Shown here: positions 10,097 through 18,280 of the stretch, one piece after another
Position numbering within the stretch: the stretch's first letter is position 1
Layout of the letters: each line of letters opens with the position of its first letter
NCBI GenBank assembly: GCA_025517525.1
Contig: JAOPJZ010000006.1
Span: 160,385 to 224,384, forward strand
Reading direction: 5' to 3'
Length of the DNA stretch: 64,000 bases
Origin: Natronosalvus hydrolyticus
GTDB lineage: Archaea; Halobacteriota; Halobacteria; Halobacteriales; Natrialbaceae
Program-made: the position numbers and the translations under genes
Notes under the pieces: generated by a model
Seen by the model: the letters and a program-made list of their open reading frames with translations, nothing else
What the model was told of the DNA's origin: nothing
Database searches by the model: none

Positions 10097-11108
10097 ATGA
10101 GTCTCGAACCTATTGAACTCGAACACGCACTTGAACTGTACTTAGCTGACCGTAAAAAACAGTGTAACCCAGGCCACGCTGTACTCCCACCCATCACGAT
10201 CGGGCCACTTCATCCGGTGGTGCAACGAAGAAGAAATCGAAAACCTGAACGAACTCTCAGGTCGCCAACTTCACGAGTTCCGGATCTGGCGACGCGTCGA
10301 AGGCGATCTGGCACCGGCTACTGAGAAGACCCAAATGGACACGTTGCGCGTGTTCATCAAGTGGCTGGAGTCAATCGATGGCGTCGAACAGGATTTGCAC
10401 ACGAAGGTGCTGTCCCCGACGCTGACTGGCAACGACAATATCCGAAGCGTAATGCTGGATTCAGAGCGAGCCAACCAGATCTTGGAATACCTTCGGAAAT
10501 ACGAGTACGCGTCTCGGCCCCACGTCGCGTTGGAATTAATGTGGCACACGATGATGCGGGTTGGGGCAGTCCACGCACTGGATTGTGCCGACTACGATCC
10601 TGCGAATCAGGCTCTCGAAATAATCCATCGACCAGAGTCTGGGACACCATTGAAGAACGGTGAGACGGGACAGCGATTCGTCGCGCTCTCTGAAGACGTC
10701 TGTGAGGTGCTGGATGACTGGATCGAACAGCAACGGCCAGCAGTCACCGACGAGCACGGCCGCGAACCACTCGTGACAACACCGGAAGGGCGTGCTCACA
10801 CGACGACTCTACGCGGTGACTGCTATCGGTACACTCGTCCATGCGTCCCCACGAGAGAGTGCCCGCACGGACGTAATATCGAGGAGTGTTCGGCCACCGA
10901 CTACGACGGCGCTTCCGAGTGTCCATCATCGGTGAGTCCGCATGCTCTTCGACGGGGCGGCATCACGCACGCGCTCTCGGAAGACTGGCCAATGAAGGCG
11001 GTTGGGGATCGGGCGAACGTCTCGGAAACGGTGCTGGAGATGCATTACGATTCTCGCTCAGAAGAAGAGAAAATGGAACAGCGGAGGGAGTATCTGGACG
11101 ATCTCTGA
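10097..11108 (+). pseudogene. Tyrosine recombinase/integrase, frameshifted
   Basis: The N-terminal 20 codons (MSLEPIELEHALELYLADRK) are in one frame and the remaining ~310 codons, from about 10158 on, in the frame one base further along. The break falls at the A6 run at 10154-10159: removing one A joins DRK to NSVTQATLYSHPSRSGHFIRWCNEEE. That stretch closely resembles the intact integrase at 31070. The C-terminal catalytic part keeps MRVGAVHAL (first Arg), SPHALRRGGITHAL (H-x-x-R) and MHYDSRSEEE (nucleophile Tyr). A Cys-rich insertion CVPTRECPHGRNIEEC lies before the HxxR motif. It is either a recent pseudogene, a sequencing slip, or a +1 frameshift site. Confidence 0.8.
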
Positions 11109-11231
11109 CGGGAGATGTCCACAATCTTTCGGGGTTTCAGCCAGTGTTAGTGCACCCGGGAAGCCCATGATCGAGAAATCGATGACTGTGAAGCGCTACT
11201 CACCAACAACGCACACGCGTGTCCATCGACG

Positions 11232-11453
11232 CTAAGTCTTCACCCAATCCGACGCGGGACGATCACCCCTTTGAAAACGGACGGTCTTGAGAACATCGTG
11301 AGTGACCGGATGATTTGCCGTGGCACGCTGAAGGATAAGATATCCACCGCCGAGCAGGACGAGAAGAAAGACGAGCGGAACGAACATTCCGACGAGTGGC
11401 CACCAACCACTGGTAGTCCCGTTCCAGCCCATCATTCCACCGTATCCCATCAT
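11232..11453 (-). CDS. Small Met/Gly-rich membrane protein (SHOCT-family relative without the SHOCT tail)
   Basis: A 73-residue protein beginning MMGYGGMMGWNG, followed by one strong hydrophobic helix (PLVGMFVPLVFLLVLLGGGYLIL) and a short basic tail. The Met/Gly/Trp-rich head followed by a helix matches the heads of the two longer SHOCT proteins at 13002 and 16315, but the charged SHOCT helix (LRERYARGEI type) is absent. The frame stays open further upstream but has no start codon before 11453. It is downstream of the DUF302 gene on the same strand. Methionine clusters suggest copper(I) contact; that is inference. Confidence 0.55.
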   Translation of the reverse strand: MMGYGGMMGWNGTTSGWWPLVGMFVPLVFLLVLLGGGYLILQRATANHPVTHDVLKTVRFQRGDRPASDWVKT

Positions 11454-11560
11454 CCTTCCGAACCCCTTCTCATCCTGAGCAACGCTAGTACGATAATTAC
11501 CCCGAGGAGAAGGAGAATCAGCGTAGTAGGGTTGAGCTAGTCCGAGGACGACATCGGTAA

Positions 11561-11977
11561 TCAGGCCTCCGATGCGGATTCGAATTCGTCATTGACGGTC
11601 GAAAGGGTTCGCTCGAATCGATCGTGAACCTCGGTTGCGATAGAGTCGAGCGCCTCGTTGTCGGCGATACCGACGAGTTGGTGGGGATCAACCGCACTCA
11701 CGACGACGGTTCCCTCGTCAGTTTCGTAGACGATGACGTTACACGGGAGAACTGCGCCGAGTTCGATTTCCTCGGTCAATCCCTCGTGTGCGAGTGCTGG
11801 GTTGCACGCACCGAGAATTCTGTACTGCTGGAATTCCTCTCCGAGTTTCTCCTTGAGCGTTGCTTGGACGTCGATGTCGCAGAGTACGCCGAACCCCTCG
11901 TCTTCAAGGACAGCAATCGTTGTATCAACGACTTCGCCGAAGTCACCAGCCACCGACTTTTGTATAGTGTATCCCAT
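11561..11977 (-). CDS. DUF302 domain protein
   Basis: 138 residues from MGYTIQKSV; three codons upstream is another ATG. The family is recognised by the order GFGVLCDIDVQATLKEKLGEEFQQYRILGACNPALAHEGL, then GAVLPCNVIVYETDEGTVVVSAVDPHQLV. DUF302 proteins are small soluble proteins of unknown activity that are frequent in copper, sulfur and redox stress clusters, which fits the copper island here. Conserved Cys residues are in LGACNPA and LPCNVIV. The upstream region is AT-rich. Confidence 0.85.
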   Translation of the reverse strand: MGYTIQKSVAGDFGEVVDTTIAVLEDEGFGVLCDIDVQATLKEKLGEEFQQYRILGACNPALAHEGLTEEIELGAVLPCNVIVYETDEGTVVVSAVDPHQLVGIADNEALDSIATEVHDRFERTLSTVNDEFESASEA

Positions 11978-12146
11978 ATCGCACACGCTACTGGAAGGGG
12001 CTTAATGGTGTTGTCGTGAGTCTTTGTACATCTATTTTGATTAATCGGCAGCGAGGATCCAAGAAGAGTTCGCCAAATAGAACATTTTGAAGAATTCGAA
12101 GATTGAATTGTTTCGAATTTTAACAGAGCCAAATACACATATGTGA

Positions 12147-12455
12147 TTATTTCCTATCCCCTTCTCCAAGAACGACTTTGTATCGCATTGAGCCTCCGTA
12201 TAGCGAGTACAATACAAACAGCATCCCAATTGCGACGATTCCTGTTTGGATAGCACCCGCCTGATAAATTGACATCACTTCTAACTCGAACAGGATCCCT
12301 TCGATGACAGATCCCAGACTGATGAACACGAATCCGATCGCAACGTACAGCATCGGTTGCCCGTTCCCACGACGATAGCTCCGATAGGCTTGCAAAGCGA
12401 TCAGGAATCCGAGCACTACAACGACGAGTTTGGCGATGATAAGTTCTGTATGCAT
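12147..12455 (-). CDS. Small three-helix membrane protein, copy 1 of 3 (DUF7521-like)
   Basis: 102 residues with three hydrophobic helices and the conserved features QAYRSYRRGNG, a VFISLGSVIEG segment, and IYQAGAIQTGIVAIGMLFVLYSLY. Two close paralogues lie at 19659 and 21295 in this window. The start is two bases after the stop of the winged-helix regulator gene at 12458, so the two form a translationally coupled pair. Function is unknown. The pairing with a DNA-binding protein suggests a membrane sensor or partner of the regulator; that is inference. The family name is from memory. Confidence 0.75.
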   Translation of the reverse strand: MHTELIIAKLVVVVLGFLIALQAYRSYRRGNGQPMLYVAIGFVFISLGSVIEGILFELEVMSIYQAGAIQTGIVAIGMLFVLYSLYGGSMRYKVVLGEGDRK

Positions 12456-12457
12456 GG

Positions 12458-12805
12458 TTATTCACCCCGAATGTTCCCCCACATTCTGGCGAATCGATCT
12501 GGGGTATCTTCTTCAATCTCTAATTGGATTTCGTACTGCCCGTTGGCGAACGTGACGAGGACAGCGGTGAGTATCGTTTCGTATTGCTTCCGATGATGTC
12601 CCTGTGGATCGATCTGGAGATTTTCACTCACTAGTCCGACCGCTTGGAGTTGATCGACCCGGTCATAAATCGTCGATTTGGATCCGTCACATTTCTCTCC
12701 GAGTTCCTCGACCAACATCGGTTGTTTACTCAAGTAGGCCAGAATCTCACGTGCGTAGTCGTCAGCCAAGAGATCAAGCACCTGTTCGGACTCTGGCTCG
12801 CCCAT
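12458..12805 (-). CDS. Winged helix-turn-helix regulator, copy 1 of 2
   Basis: 115 residues. An ArsR-like winged helix occupies about residues 8-75 (LDLLADDYAREILAYLSKQP, then MLVEELGEKCDGSKSTIYDRVDQLQAVGLV). A C-terminal strand-rich segment ends in IEEDTPDRFARMWGNIRGE. The paralogue at 21621 keeps the same tail motif (EEDTADRFARMWNDIRNE). No cysteine pair for metal sensing is visible apart from one Cys in the recognition region. It is the first gene of a two-gene unit and is divergent from the SHOCT-halocyanin genes, which it may control. Confidence 0.82.
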   Translation of the reverse strand: MGEPESEQVLDLLADDYAREILAYLSKQPMLVEELGEKCDGSKSTIYDRVDQLQAVGLVSENLQIDPQGHHRKQYETILTAVLVTFANGQYEIQLEIEEDTPDRFARMWGNIRGE

Positions 12806-13001
12806 GTGATAGCACGAACTGCACCCACTGTGAAAAACGGTGTCATTCAGAGCGCTACACCGGGTACTCTGCGAGGTGAACTGAGGAAGAGGACTTCTGG
12901 CGAATCTTCCACCATATATATCTTTCCCACAGACGGCGATTCACGGATTGTGCAATAGTGATTATACTGTACAAGACCGTACTAGCTACTGTGATCGAAC
13001 C

Positions 13002-13358
13002 ATGATGCAATTACCCAAATCGGTCGGCCAGATCGGACGTAATTCCCTCCTCCCAGGAGTGATGCTCCTCATCACTGCTACCGGGAGCGTTGCTGCACAG
13101 CAGAGAACGACTGGATACGGTGGGATGATGAACGATGGCTGGGGCTGGGGGATGTTCGGCGGTTGGGGCTTCCTCTGGCTGCTGTTGCTCGTTGGACTCA
13201 TCGTCCTCGTCGTCTCCGCAGCCAGTGGGAGCGACCAGTCTCGGGGCGGCGAACAGCCCGATCGAGCGCTCGCGGAACTCCGCGAACGCTACGCACGCGG
13301 AGAAATCAACGAGGAAGAGTTCGAAGAACGTCGCCGCACGCTGCGCGAGACGAGGTGA
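13002..13358 (+). CDS. SHOCT-domain membrane protein
   Basis: About 119 residues from MMQLPKSVGQ. Order of parts: an N-terminal hydrophobic segment ending GSVAAQQ (possible signal), a Met/Gly/Trp-rich stretch (GYGGMMNDGWGWGMFGGWG), one transmembrane helix, and a C-terminal SHOCT motif ALAELRERYARGEINEEEFEERRRTL. SHOCT is a short C-terminal motif thought to mediate oligomerisation. The gene ends six bases before the halocyanin start, so the two are co-transcribed. TATA-like tracts occur at about 12911-12924 and 12961-12969. The Met-rich loop may bind copper; that is inference. Confidence 0.8.
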   Translation: MMQLPKSVGQIGRNSLLPGVMLLITATGSVAAQQRTTGYGGMMNDGWGWGMFGGWGFLWLLLLVGLIVLVVSAASGSDQSRGGEQPDRALAELRERYARGEINEEEFEERRRTLRETR

Positions 13359-13364
13359 ATCCAG

Positions 13365-14063
13365 ATGTCCGACCACATACTCACTCGACGGCGCACGCTC
13401 GCACTCACCGGCAGTACAATTACCGCCGGTCTAGCGGGATGTGTAGCCAACGGTGCTGATCAGTTCACAAATAACGGAAATACTGACGGAACTGAAACAA
13501 GCGCAACCCAAGATGACTCGGACGGTGACCACGACCACGACATCGAGCACACGCTCGGCCATCCGGAAGAACACATCGAAGTGACGATGGAATCCGACGA
13601 CGACGCTCATCACTTCGTCCCACACGCCGTTCACGTCGAACCGGGTGGAACGGTGACGTGGATACTCGACAGCGGCGTTCACGACACGGTCGCCTACCAT
13701 CCTGGGAACGCCGCCGTCCTCCCATCAGCCACTGACCGTCGAATTCCAGATGGTACCGACCCGTGGGCGAGCGACGTCTATGACACGGAAGGTGAAACAT
13801 TCGAGATTACTTTCGAAGAGGAGGGCATCTACGACTACACCTGTACGATCACCGGACACGGCCATCGGGGTGGCGGCCACCACGGAGGGCACCAATCACA
13901 CGAATCCACGGGAATGGTTGGGCGCGTGATCGTCGGGGATCCTGATCTCGATTCAGATGAGCAACCGGCAATGCGGCCACCTTCCAGCGAACTACCCGAA
14001 GTCGCACGCCATGAACTGGAACAGTTCAACGACCAGACTCGGGATGCCCTCAACGAGCACTGA
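13365..14063 (+). CDS. Halocyanin-like cupredoxin lipoprotein
   Basis: 232 residues. The N-terminus has a Tat signal (TRRRTLALTGST) and lipobox LAGC at about residue 26, so the protein is exported folded and lipid-anchored. An Asp/His-rich linker (DGDHDHDIEHTLGHPEEH) precedes the cupredoxin fold: FVPHAVHVEPGGTVTWILDSGVHDTVAY with a copper-ligand His, and YDYTCTITGHGH with the Cys and His ligands, followed by GMVGRVIVG. An extra GHRGGGHHGGHQSH insertion lies between the ligand His and the Met. Halocyanins are small blue-copper electron carriers. The linker and insertion would add metal capacity. A GAGGTGA ribosome-binding site precedes the ATG. Confidence 0.9.
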   Translation: MSDHILTRRRTLALTGSTITAGLAGCVANGADQFTNNGNTDGTETSATQDDSDGDHDHDIEHTLGHPEEHIEVTMESDDDAHHFVPHAVHVEPGGTVTWILDSGVHDTVAYHPGNAAVLPSATDRRIPDGTDPWASDVYDTEGETFEITFEEEGIYDYTCTITGHGHRGGGHHGGHQSHESTGMVGRVIVGDPDLDSDEQPAMRPPSSELPEVARHELEQFNDQTRDALNEH

Positions 14064-14129
14064 TCGATAGTCGAATAGTATTGGCCAGCAAACCCAATAC
14101 TTTACCGCAACCGTACCTTCTGGACACTA

Positions 14130-14177
14130 ATGAATAGACAGACGAACCGCGATATGCCGAAAGCAGGAACGCAATGA
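14130..14177 (+). CDS. Possible 15-codon upstream ORF coupled to the multicopper oxidase
   Basis: An ATG at 14130 opens the short frame MNRQTNRDMPKAGTQ, whose TGA overlaps the ATG of the multicopper oxidase gene in an ATGA arrangement. A TATA-like TACTTTACC lies about 30 bases before this ATG, the distance expected for a leaderless start. The oxidase ATG itself has no clear ribosome-binding site. This suggests a translated leader that couples to the oxidase. The peptide has no known family and may matter only as a coupling device. Confidence 0.35.
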   Translation: MNRQTNRDMPKAGTQ

Positions 14178-15616
14178 CGCCGTTGCCTAATTCCCGAATT
14201 AACCGACGTGACGTACTCAAGTCCGGTGCTATCGCAGGTGGAACCCTGATCGCTGGATGTTTCGATACCACAACCAATGACGATGCATCGCCTGACGAAC
14301 GCGAATTCCCAGAGCCGCAATACGGAGATCCGGATCGGGAGTACCACCTTCGCGCGACCGAGAGTGAAGTGATGGTCGCAACCGACGAGCCCTACAACGG
14401 CTGGACGTACAACGGTGAGTATCCAGGCCCCGAGATCCGTGCGGTGGAGGGTGAACGCGTCCGCGTCACCGTCGAGAACGTCCTGCCGGAGGAAACAACA
14501 ATTCACTGGCACGGGATGCTACTAAACGGTGATAACGCGATGGACGGCGTTCCGGGCGTCACCCAGGCCGCGATCGAACCTGGAGAGGAATTCGTCTACG
14601 AGTTCGATGCAGAACCGGCTGGCACACATTGGTATCACAGCCACGTTGGTCTGAAACTGGATCGGGAACTGCTTGGCCCTCTCATCATCGAAGAACGGGA
14701 TCCGCACATCGAGTACGACACCGAAGCGACGCTCATCTTGGATGAGTACCTCCCAACCGAACCACGTGTCGAGACCTCAAGCGGAAATGGAGGCGGAATG
14801 GGTAGGATGGGCGGCATGGGCGGTGGTGGATTCCCCGACGCGCCGCCAGCAGAAGGAACACTGATCAATGGACGTCTCCCGGAGGAACCGGCAACCATTG
14901 ATGTCGAAGAGGGCGACCAGATTAGACTCCGACTCATCAACGCAGCAGCGGCGGCGACCTACGAAATCGGTATCGACGACCACGAACTCACCGTTACTCA
15001 TACGGACGGCCCAGCCGTCGAACCCGTCCCCGTCGATACGCTCGAAATCGGCCCAGGGGAGCGATACGATGTGGTCGTTGAGGCACGATCCCCAGGTACG
15101 TGGCCGATCCGGATCTGGCCCGTCGATGAATCGACGTCGGCTGGCCGGGCACTACTGGACTACGAGCAGTCTGATGGGAACGTCACTGAAGGTGCAATCG
15201 GTTCTCGTCAGCTCCAACTCACGGACCTCAACGCGATCGACTCTCTCGATGCCTATAGTGGTGAGCCAGATCGAACGATTGACTTCACGTTGTCCGGCGG
15301 AATGATGGGTGGGGATGGGGACGAGTGGATCATCGACGGGCAGGCGTATCCAGATGCCGATCCAATCGGTATCGAAGAGGGCGAACACGTCCGTTTCCGA
15401 ATGGTCAACCGGAGCCCGATTCGCCACCCCATGCACCTCCACGGACACCACTTTGCGGTCGGTGACGCTCTCAAAGATACGGTCATCGTTCCCGGTCACA
15501 TGGGGGAGATCACGATCGATTTCGTCGCTGAAAACCCTGGTGCGTGGTTTTTCCACTGTCACCATCTCTATCACATGGAAACAGGAATGACACGTGAGGT
15601 TCTATACGAGCAGTGA
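14174..15616 (+). CDS. Multicopper oxidase, Tat lipoprotein
   Basis: 480 residues with a Tat motif NRRDVLKSGAIAGG and lipobox LIAGC at about residue 35. All four copper motifs are present: IHWHGMLLNG, HWYHSHVG, HPMHLHGHHFAV and the C-terminal HCHHLYHMETGM holding the type 1 and trinuclear ligands. A Met/Gly-rich loop (GGGMGRMGGMGGGGF) lies after the first cupredoxin domain; comparable Met-rich segments in CueO-type enzymes bind Cu(I). The likely role is oxidation of Cu(I) to less toxic Cu(II) outside the membrane, with electrons passed to oxygen. Laccase or nitrite-reductase-like activity is possible but less supported by context. Confidence 0.93.
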   Translation: MTPLPNSRINRRDVLKSGAIAGGTLIAGCFDTTTNDDASPDEREFPEPQYGDPDREYHLRATESEVMVATDEPYNGWTYNGEYPGPEIRAVEGERVRVTVENVLPEETTIHWHGMLLNGDNAMDGVPGVTQAAIEPGEEFVYEFDAEPAGTHWYHSHVGLKLDRELLGPLIIEERDPHIEYDTEATLILDEYLPTEPRVETSSGNGGGMGRMGGMGGGGFPDAPPAEGTLINGRLPEEPATIDVEEGDQIRLRLINAAAAATYEIGIDDHELTVTHTDGPAVEPVPVDTLEIGPGERYDVVVEARSPGTWPIRIWPVDESTSAGRALLDYEQSDGNVTEGAIGSRQLQLTDLNAIDSLDAYSGEPDRTIDFTLSGGMMGGDGDEWIIDGQAYPDADPIGIEEGEHVRFRMVNRSPIRHPMHLHGHHFAVGDALKDTVIVPGHMGEITIDFVAENPGAWFFHCHHLYHMETGMTREVLYEQ

Positions 15617-15743
15617 ACCGCCTCGGGGTCAAGCCCCTATACACTCGGCCTGCTCCGCCTGTAGCTATAGCCGCGTAAATCCACTACAAGGGAGCAAATG
15701 GACGATCGTTCAACTTGTAGCTGTACTAACTGACTGTTTCAGC

Positions 15744-15769
15744 GGGTATCATAGAACAGTTCTCGCACC
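15744..15769 (+). repeat. Insertion-sequence end remnant
   Basis: These 26 bases, starting GGGTATCATAGAACAGTTCT, match the sequence at 63948-63973 with about four differences. The latter abuts the broken pglX gene and behaves as an insertion-sequence terminal repeat. No transposase or second end is visible around 15617-15879, so this looks like a solo end or a decayed element. The rest of the 263-base spacer holds a GGGG-TCAAG-CCCC hairpin at 15625-15637 just after the oxidase stop, and no gene. Confidence 0.5.
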
Positions 15770-15879
15770 TGCTATGTTGGCACTCCGATTCGATCAGTAC
15801 AAGTGATGAACGAACCGGTGGTCTCGCTTTCGGGGGTTGTCTGCGAAACACTTTCTGCGGCTTGGTTTGTAGTTCCAGT

Positions 15880-16101
15880 ATGTCCACGACCATCATCACA
15901 CCTGTTGAGGACGAGGAGTGTGCGTACTGTGGATCGCGGATCTTCGACCACGACCCGATCTGTGTGCGTGATTGCACCGATGACTGTGGCTCACCAGCGT
16001 ACTTCTGTAACTACGCGTGCCTCTCGACGTATATCGACGAGAATAACCTGACGACGGGAGATTCGTGCGAGTGGTCGCCCGACAAAGACAATTGTTGCTG
16101 A
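15880..16101 (+). CDS. Small TRASH-like zinc-ribbon protein
   Basis: 73 residues from MSTTIITPVEDE; the frame also permits an earlier ATG at 15862. It carries many cysteines: CAYCGSRIFDHDPICVRDC, a TDDCG turn, then YFCNYACLSTYIDEN. The C-x2-C...C-x3-C-x3-Y pattern resembles TRASH domains, which bind copper or other soft metals in archaeal regulators and chaperones. The protein ends DNCC. Its place between the multicopper oxidase and a SHOCT protein supports metal binding. It has no DNA-binding part, so it may be a buffer or chaperone. Confidence 0.65.
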   Translation: MSTTIITPVEDEECAYCGSRIFDHDPICVRDCTDDCGSPAYFCNYACLSTYIDENNLTTGDSCEWSPDKDNCC

Positions 16102-16314
16102 TCGACACCCAGTAGTAGATTCACGTACCAACACTTCCAGTTGGCTAATCAAGATTCGAAGGGACCAGCCGCTGAGAATCCGTTGCTGGCATCCGGAGCA
16201 GTGAACGAAATCACTCACGGAAAACGGTGAGAGGGCAGTAGAAACGTTCTTGGACGTTCTCTTGCGTAGGTTTTTACCCAGGTTTTCAAGGCCTGTACTA
16301 CTGTAGTTCCGTTC

Positions 16315-16671
16315 ATGGCAACGAACGATTCACTAGTCCGAACGCTCTTGATTGTTATCGCCGCGATTCTCCTCCTGCCGTTTCTCATGATGGCGATCAT
16401 GATGCCGATAATGGGTCTGTGGGGAAGCGGACACATGTGGAACAGTGGGGTGTGGGATGGGACCGGGGCCACGTGGATGTGGCTCATCATGTCGATCGTT
16501 CCACTACTCGTAATTCTCGGCTTCGGGTATCTGCTCTACAGCGCCCTTAGGCGACATGGAACTGCACGGGCAGATCCTGCGCTCGAAGAACTTCGAGCGG
16601 CGTACGCCCGCGGTGACCTTACCGAGGAAGAGTACGAGAAACGGCGAGAACGACTGGAGCGAGAGAACTAG
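16315..16671 (+). CDS. SHOCT-domain membrane protein, second copy
   Basis: 118 residues with two hydrophobic helices (about 8-30 and 55-78) separated by a Met/Gly/Trp-rich loop (GLWGSGHMWNSGVWDGTGATWMW). The C-terminal SHOCT motif is LEELRAAYARGDLTEEEYEKRRERLE. It resembles the protein at 13002. A TATA-like GTTTTTACC near 16270 lies about 45 bases before the ATG. Its stop overlaps, on the opposite strand, the end of the decayed vapC. Confidence 0.78.
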   Translation: MATNDSLVRTLLIVIAAILLLPFLMMAIMMPIMGLWGSGHMWNSGVWDGTGATWMWLIMSIVPLLVILGFGYLLYSALRRHGTARADPALEELRAAYARGDLTEEEYEKRRERLEREN

Positions 16672-16904
16672 AAGTCGTCGGCAGAAACGACCTTGATGTA
16701 CTGGAACAGGAGGTCAATGAACTGTACTACTCAATGCGGTTCTATTCCAGACTTCTCCACGATCAGGTCTTCGTAGTTCTCGACCTCGTCGTGAACAAAC
16801 GCCGGGGTCAAGAGATTCGGTTCGAGTGTAACTATGAGCTCCCGCGTTTTCGAATCAGCGATGAGGGCAGAGATGACGACGTTGGCATCAATGACCAGCT
16901 TCAG
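16668..16904 (-). pseudogene. Decayed VapC-type PIN toxin
   Basis: Directly after the antitoxin gene the frame reads LKLVIDANVVISALIADSKTRELIVTLE, a PIN-domain N-terminus with the first catalytic Asp, through FVHDEVENYEDLIVEKSGIEPH. It then meets an in-frame TGA and continues VVQFIDLLFQYIKVVSADDF before a TAG. The expected ATG reads ACTG, as if a C had been inserted into the start codon. Full-length relatives run to about 130 residues; here the C-terminal catalytic acids are gone. Start loss, a nonsense codon and truncation together make this a pseudogene. Confidence 0.75.
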
Positions 16905-16913
16905 TCGTCGCGT

Positions 16914-17144
16914 CTACTCCGATTCTCCTTCGACGCGCTCGCGTCCACGTTCGTTAATCCCATTGGCGATCTCCTGCACGTCGCGCTCGGTGAGTTCGCT
17001 CTCGCTAGCGAGTTCGTCCATCATTTCGAGCGTCTCGATCTTCTCTTGGACAGCCTGTCGCGTGACCTCACTCCAGTTGATCTCCGGATGCTTTTTCATT
17101 CGCTCTTTGAGGTCGTCGTCCACGTTGACCGTGATACTGGGCAT
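16914..17144 (-). CDS. VapB-type ribbon-helix-helix antitoxin
   Basis: 76 residues. The N-terminal strand MPSITVNVDDDLKERMKKHPEINWSEVTRQAVQEKIETLEMMDEL is typical of CopG/RHH antitoxins of archaeal VapBC pairs. A charged tail follows (LTERDVQEIANGINERGRERVEG). Its partner VapC, immediately downstream, is decayed, so this antitoxin may be an orphan that now only represses its own promoter or protects against a related toxin elsewhere. An AT-rich region lies upstream. Confidence 0.8.
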   Translation of the reverse strand: MPSITVNVDDDLKERMKKHPEINWSEVTRQAVQEKIETLEMMDELASESELTERDVQEIANGINERGRERVEGESE

Positions 17145-17393
17145 ACAGGAATTTATTCAAGCACAGAGTACTGTGTTTTTCGCTGTGTTTTGTTTCCTTG
17201 TACGTAGGAGCCTCACGGTTCAAAGACCAATCCGTTCGACGGTCGAACTGGGTTCGCTGCTTACGTTTTGTCCGAATCCAGATGCAGTGAATCGAATTCC
17301 GGTAGTACCACCTATCGCAAATAACTGAGCACGGCAAAAGGCTGCGTATTCCAGTCCGCATTTTATCAGAGTTGCGGGTGGGATCATAGAACT

Positions 17394-18131
17394 ATGGCGG
17401 CTAATCCAACGCGACGTCAGATGCTCTGTGCGACTGGAGCGGCGAGCACGGCCGGATTCGCGGGCTATGTGACCACCGGGAGACAGGACGACGAGGATGA
17501 GGACGAAGACACCGAATTCAACGCTGTGGACATCATGTTCGTACGGATGATGATTCCTCATCACGAGGGGGCGATCCAGATGGCTGAACTCATCCCGGCG
17601 CGAACCAACCGGGAAGAATTACTCGATCTCCGAACCGAGATAATCGAGGAGCAAGAAGCCGAGATCGATCTCATGTGTGAATTGCTCGATGATGCCGGTG
17701 TCGCCGGTTGTGATGAGGTGGGGAGCATGATGCCCCATGAGATGGGAGAAATGATGCGTGGGAACGGGATGAGTGACGGGATGCACGATAACGATGACGA
17801 GATGGACGAGGATGACATGGGTAACGGAATGCACGATGACGATGAGATGAACAACGGAATGCACCCCGACGAGATGGAGGAGATGATGCCGCGGGAGCAC
17901 ATGATGACCCACGACGACAGGCGTGAACTCCGTCGCGCCGAAAACGAGGAGTTCGATTGCCTGTTCGCCGAACACATGATTCGCCATCACGAAGGTGCCG
18001 TCGTGATGTCCGAGTACGTCCTCGACGAAGGTGAATCTGAGCGCGTTGCCGACCTCGCAGAGGGGATTATCGACGCTCAGCAAGAAGAGATTGAACTGAT
18101 GGAGGAGTGGCGAGACGACTGGGATTGTTGA
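17394..18131 (+). CDS. DUF305 (CopM-like) Met/His-rich exported protein with lost lipobox cysteine
   Basis: 245 residues. The N-terminus TRRQMLCATGAASTAGFAGY is a Tat signal in which the lipobox position after FAG is Tyr (TAT) instead of Cys (TGT), one base away. The body has two DUF305 halves, each with an M-I-x-H-H-E-G-A motif: RMMIPHHEGAIQMAE and HMIRHHEGAVVMSEY. They are separated by a Met/Asp-rich linker with repeated GMHDD units (about residues 120-180). DUF305 proteins of the CopM group bind copper. A TATA-like CATTTTATC at 17360-17368 is about 30 bases before the ATG, so the transcript is probably leaderless. Confidence 0.85.
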   Translation: MAANPTRRQMLCATGAASTAGFAGYVTTGRQDDEDEDEDTEFNAVDIMFVRMMIPHHEGAIQMAELIPARTNREELLDLRTEIIEEQEAEIDLMCELLDDAGVAGCDEVGSMMPHEMGEMMRGNGMSDGMHDNDDEMDEDDMGNGMHDDDEMNNGMHPDEMEEMMPREHMMTHDDRRELRRAENEEFDCLFAEHMIRHHEGAVVMSEYVLDEGESERVADLAEGIIDAQQEEIELMEEWRDDWDC

Positions 18132-18280
18132 TGTTAAACCCCTAACTCGGTCTCTTCCGTCTATTCGAGGGGATAGCACCCCGCAATAATTAGTATTCTG
18201 TGTGACGAACAACAAGAGCAGCAGCTGTCACCGAATCACTCCATTCGTTCTTCGCAAACGTCTCTTCAGTGAACGCTCTT

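Noticed and set aside
9799..10197. 132-codon minus-strand open frame between the ABC1 kinase and the broken integrase
   Set aside because: Only part of it looks protein-like, it overlaps the integrase start, and no ribosome-binding site or family supports it.
10000..11200. A tRNA-fragment att site for the broken integrase
   Set aside because: I looked on both sides for a T-arm/acceptor sequence like that at 30931 and found none.
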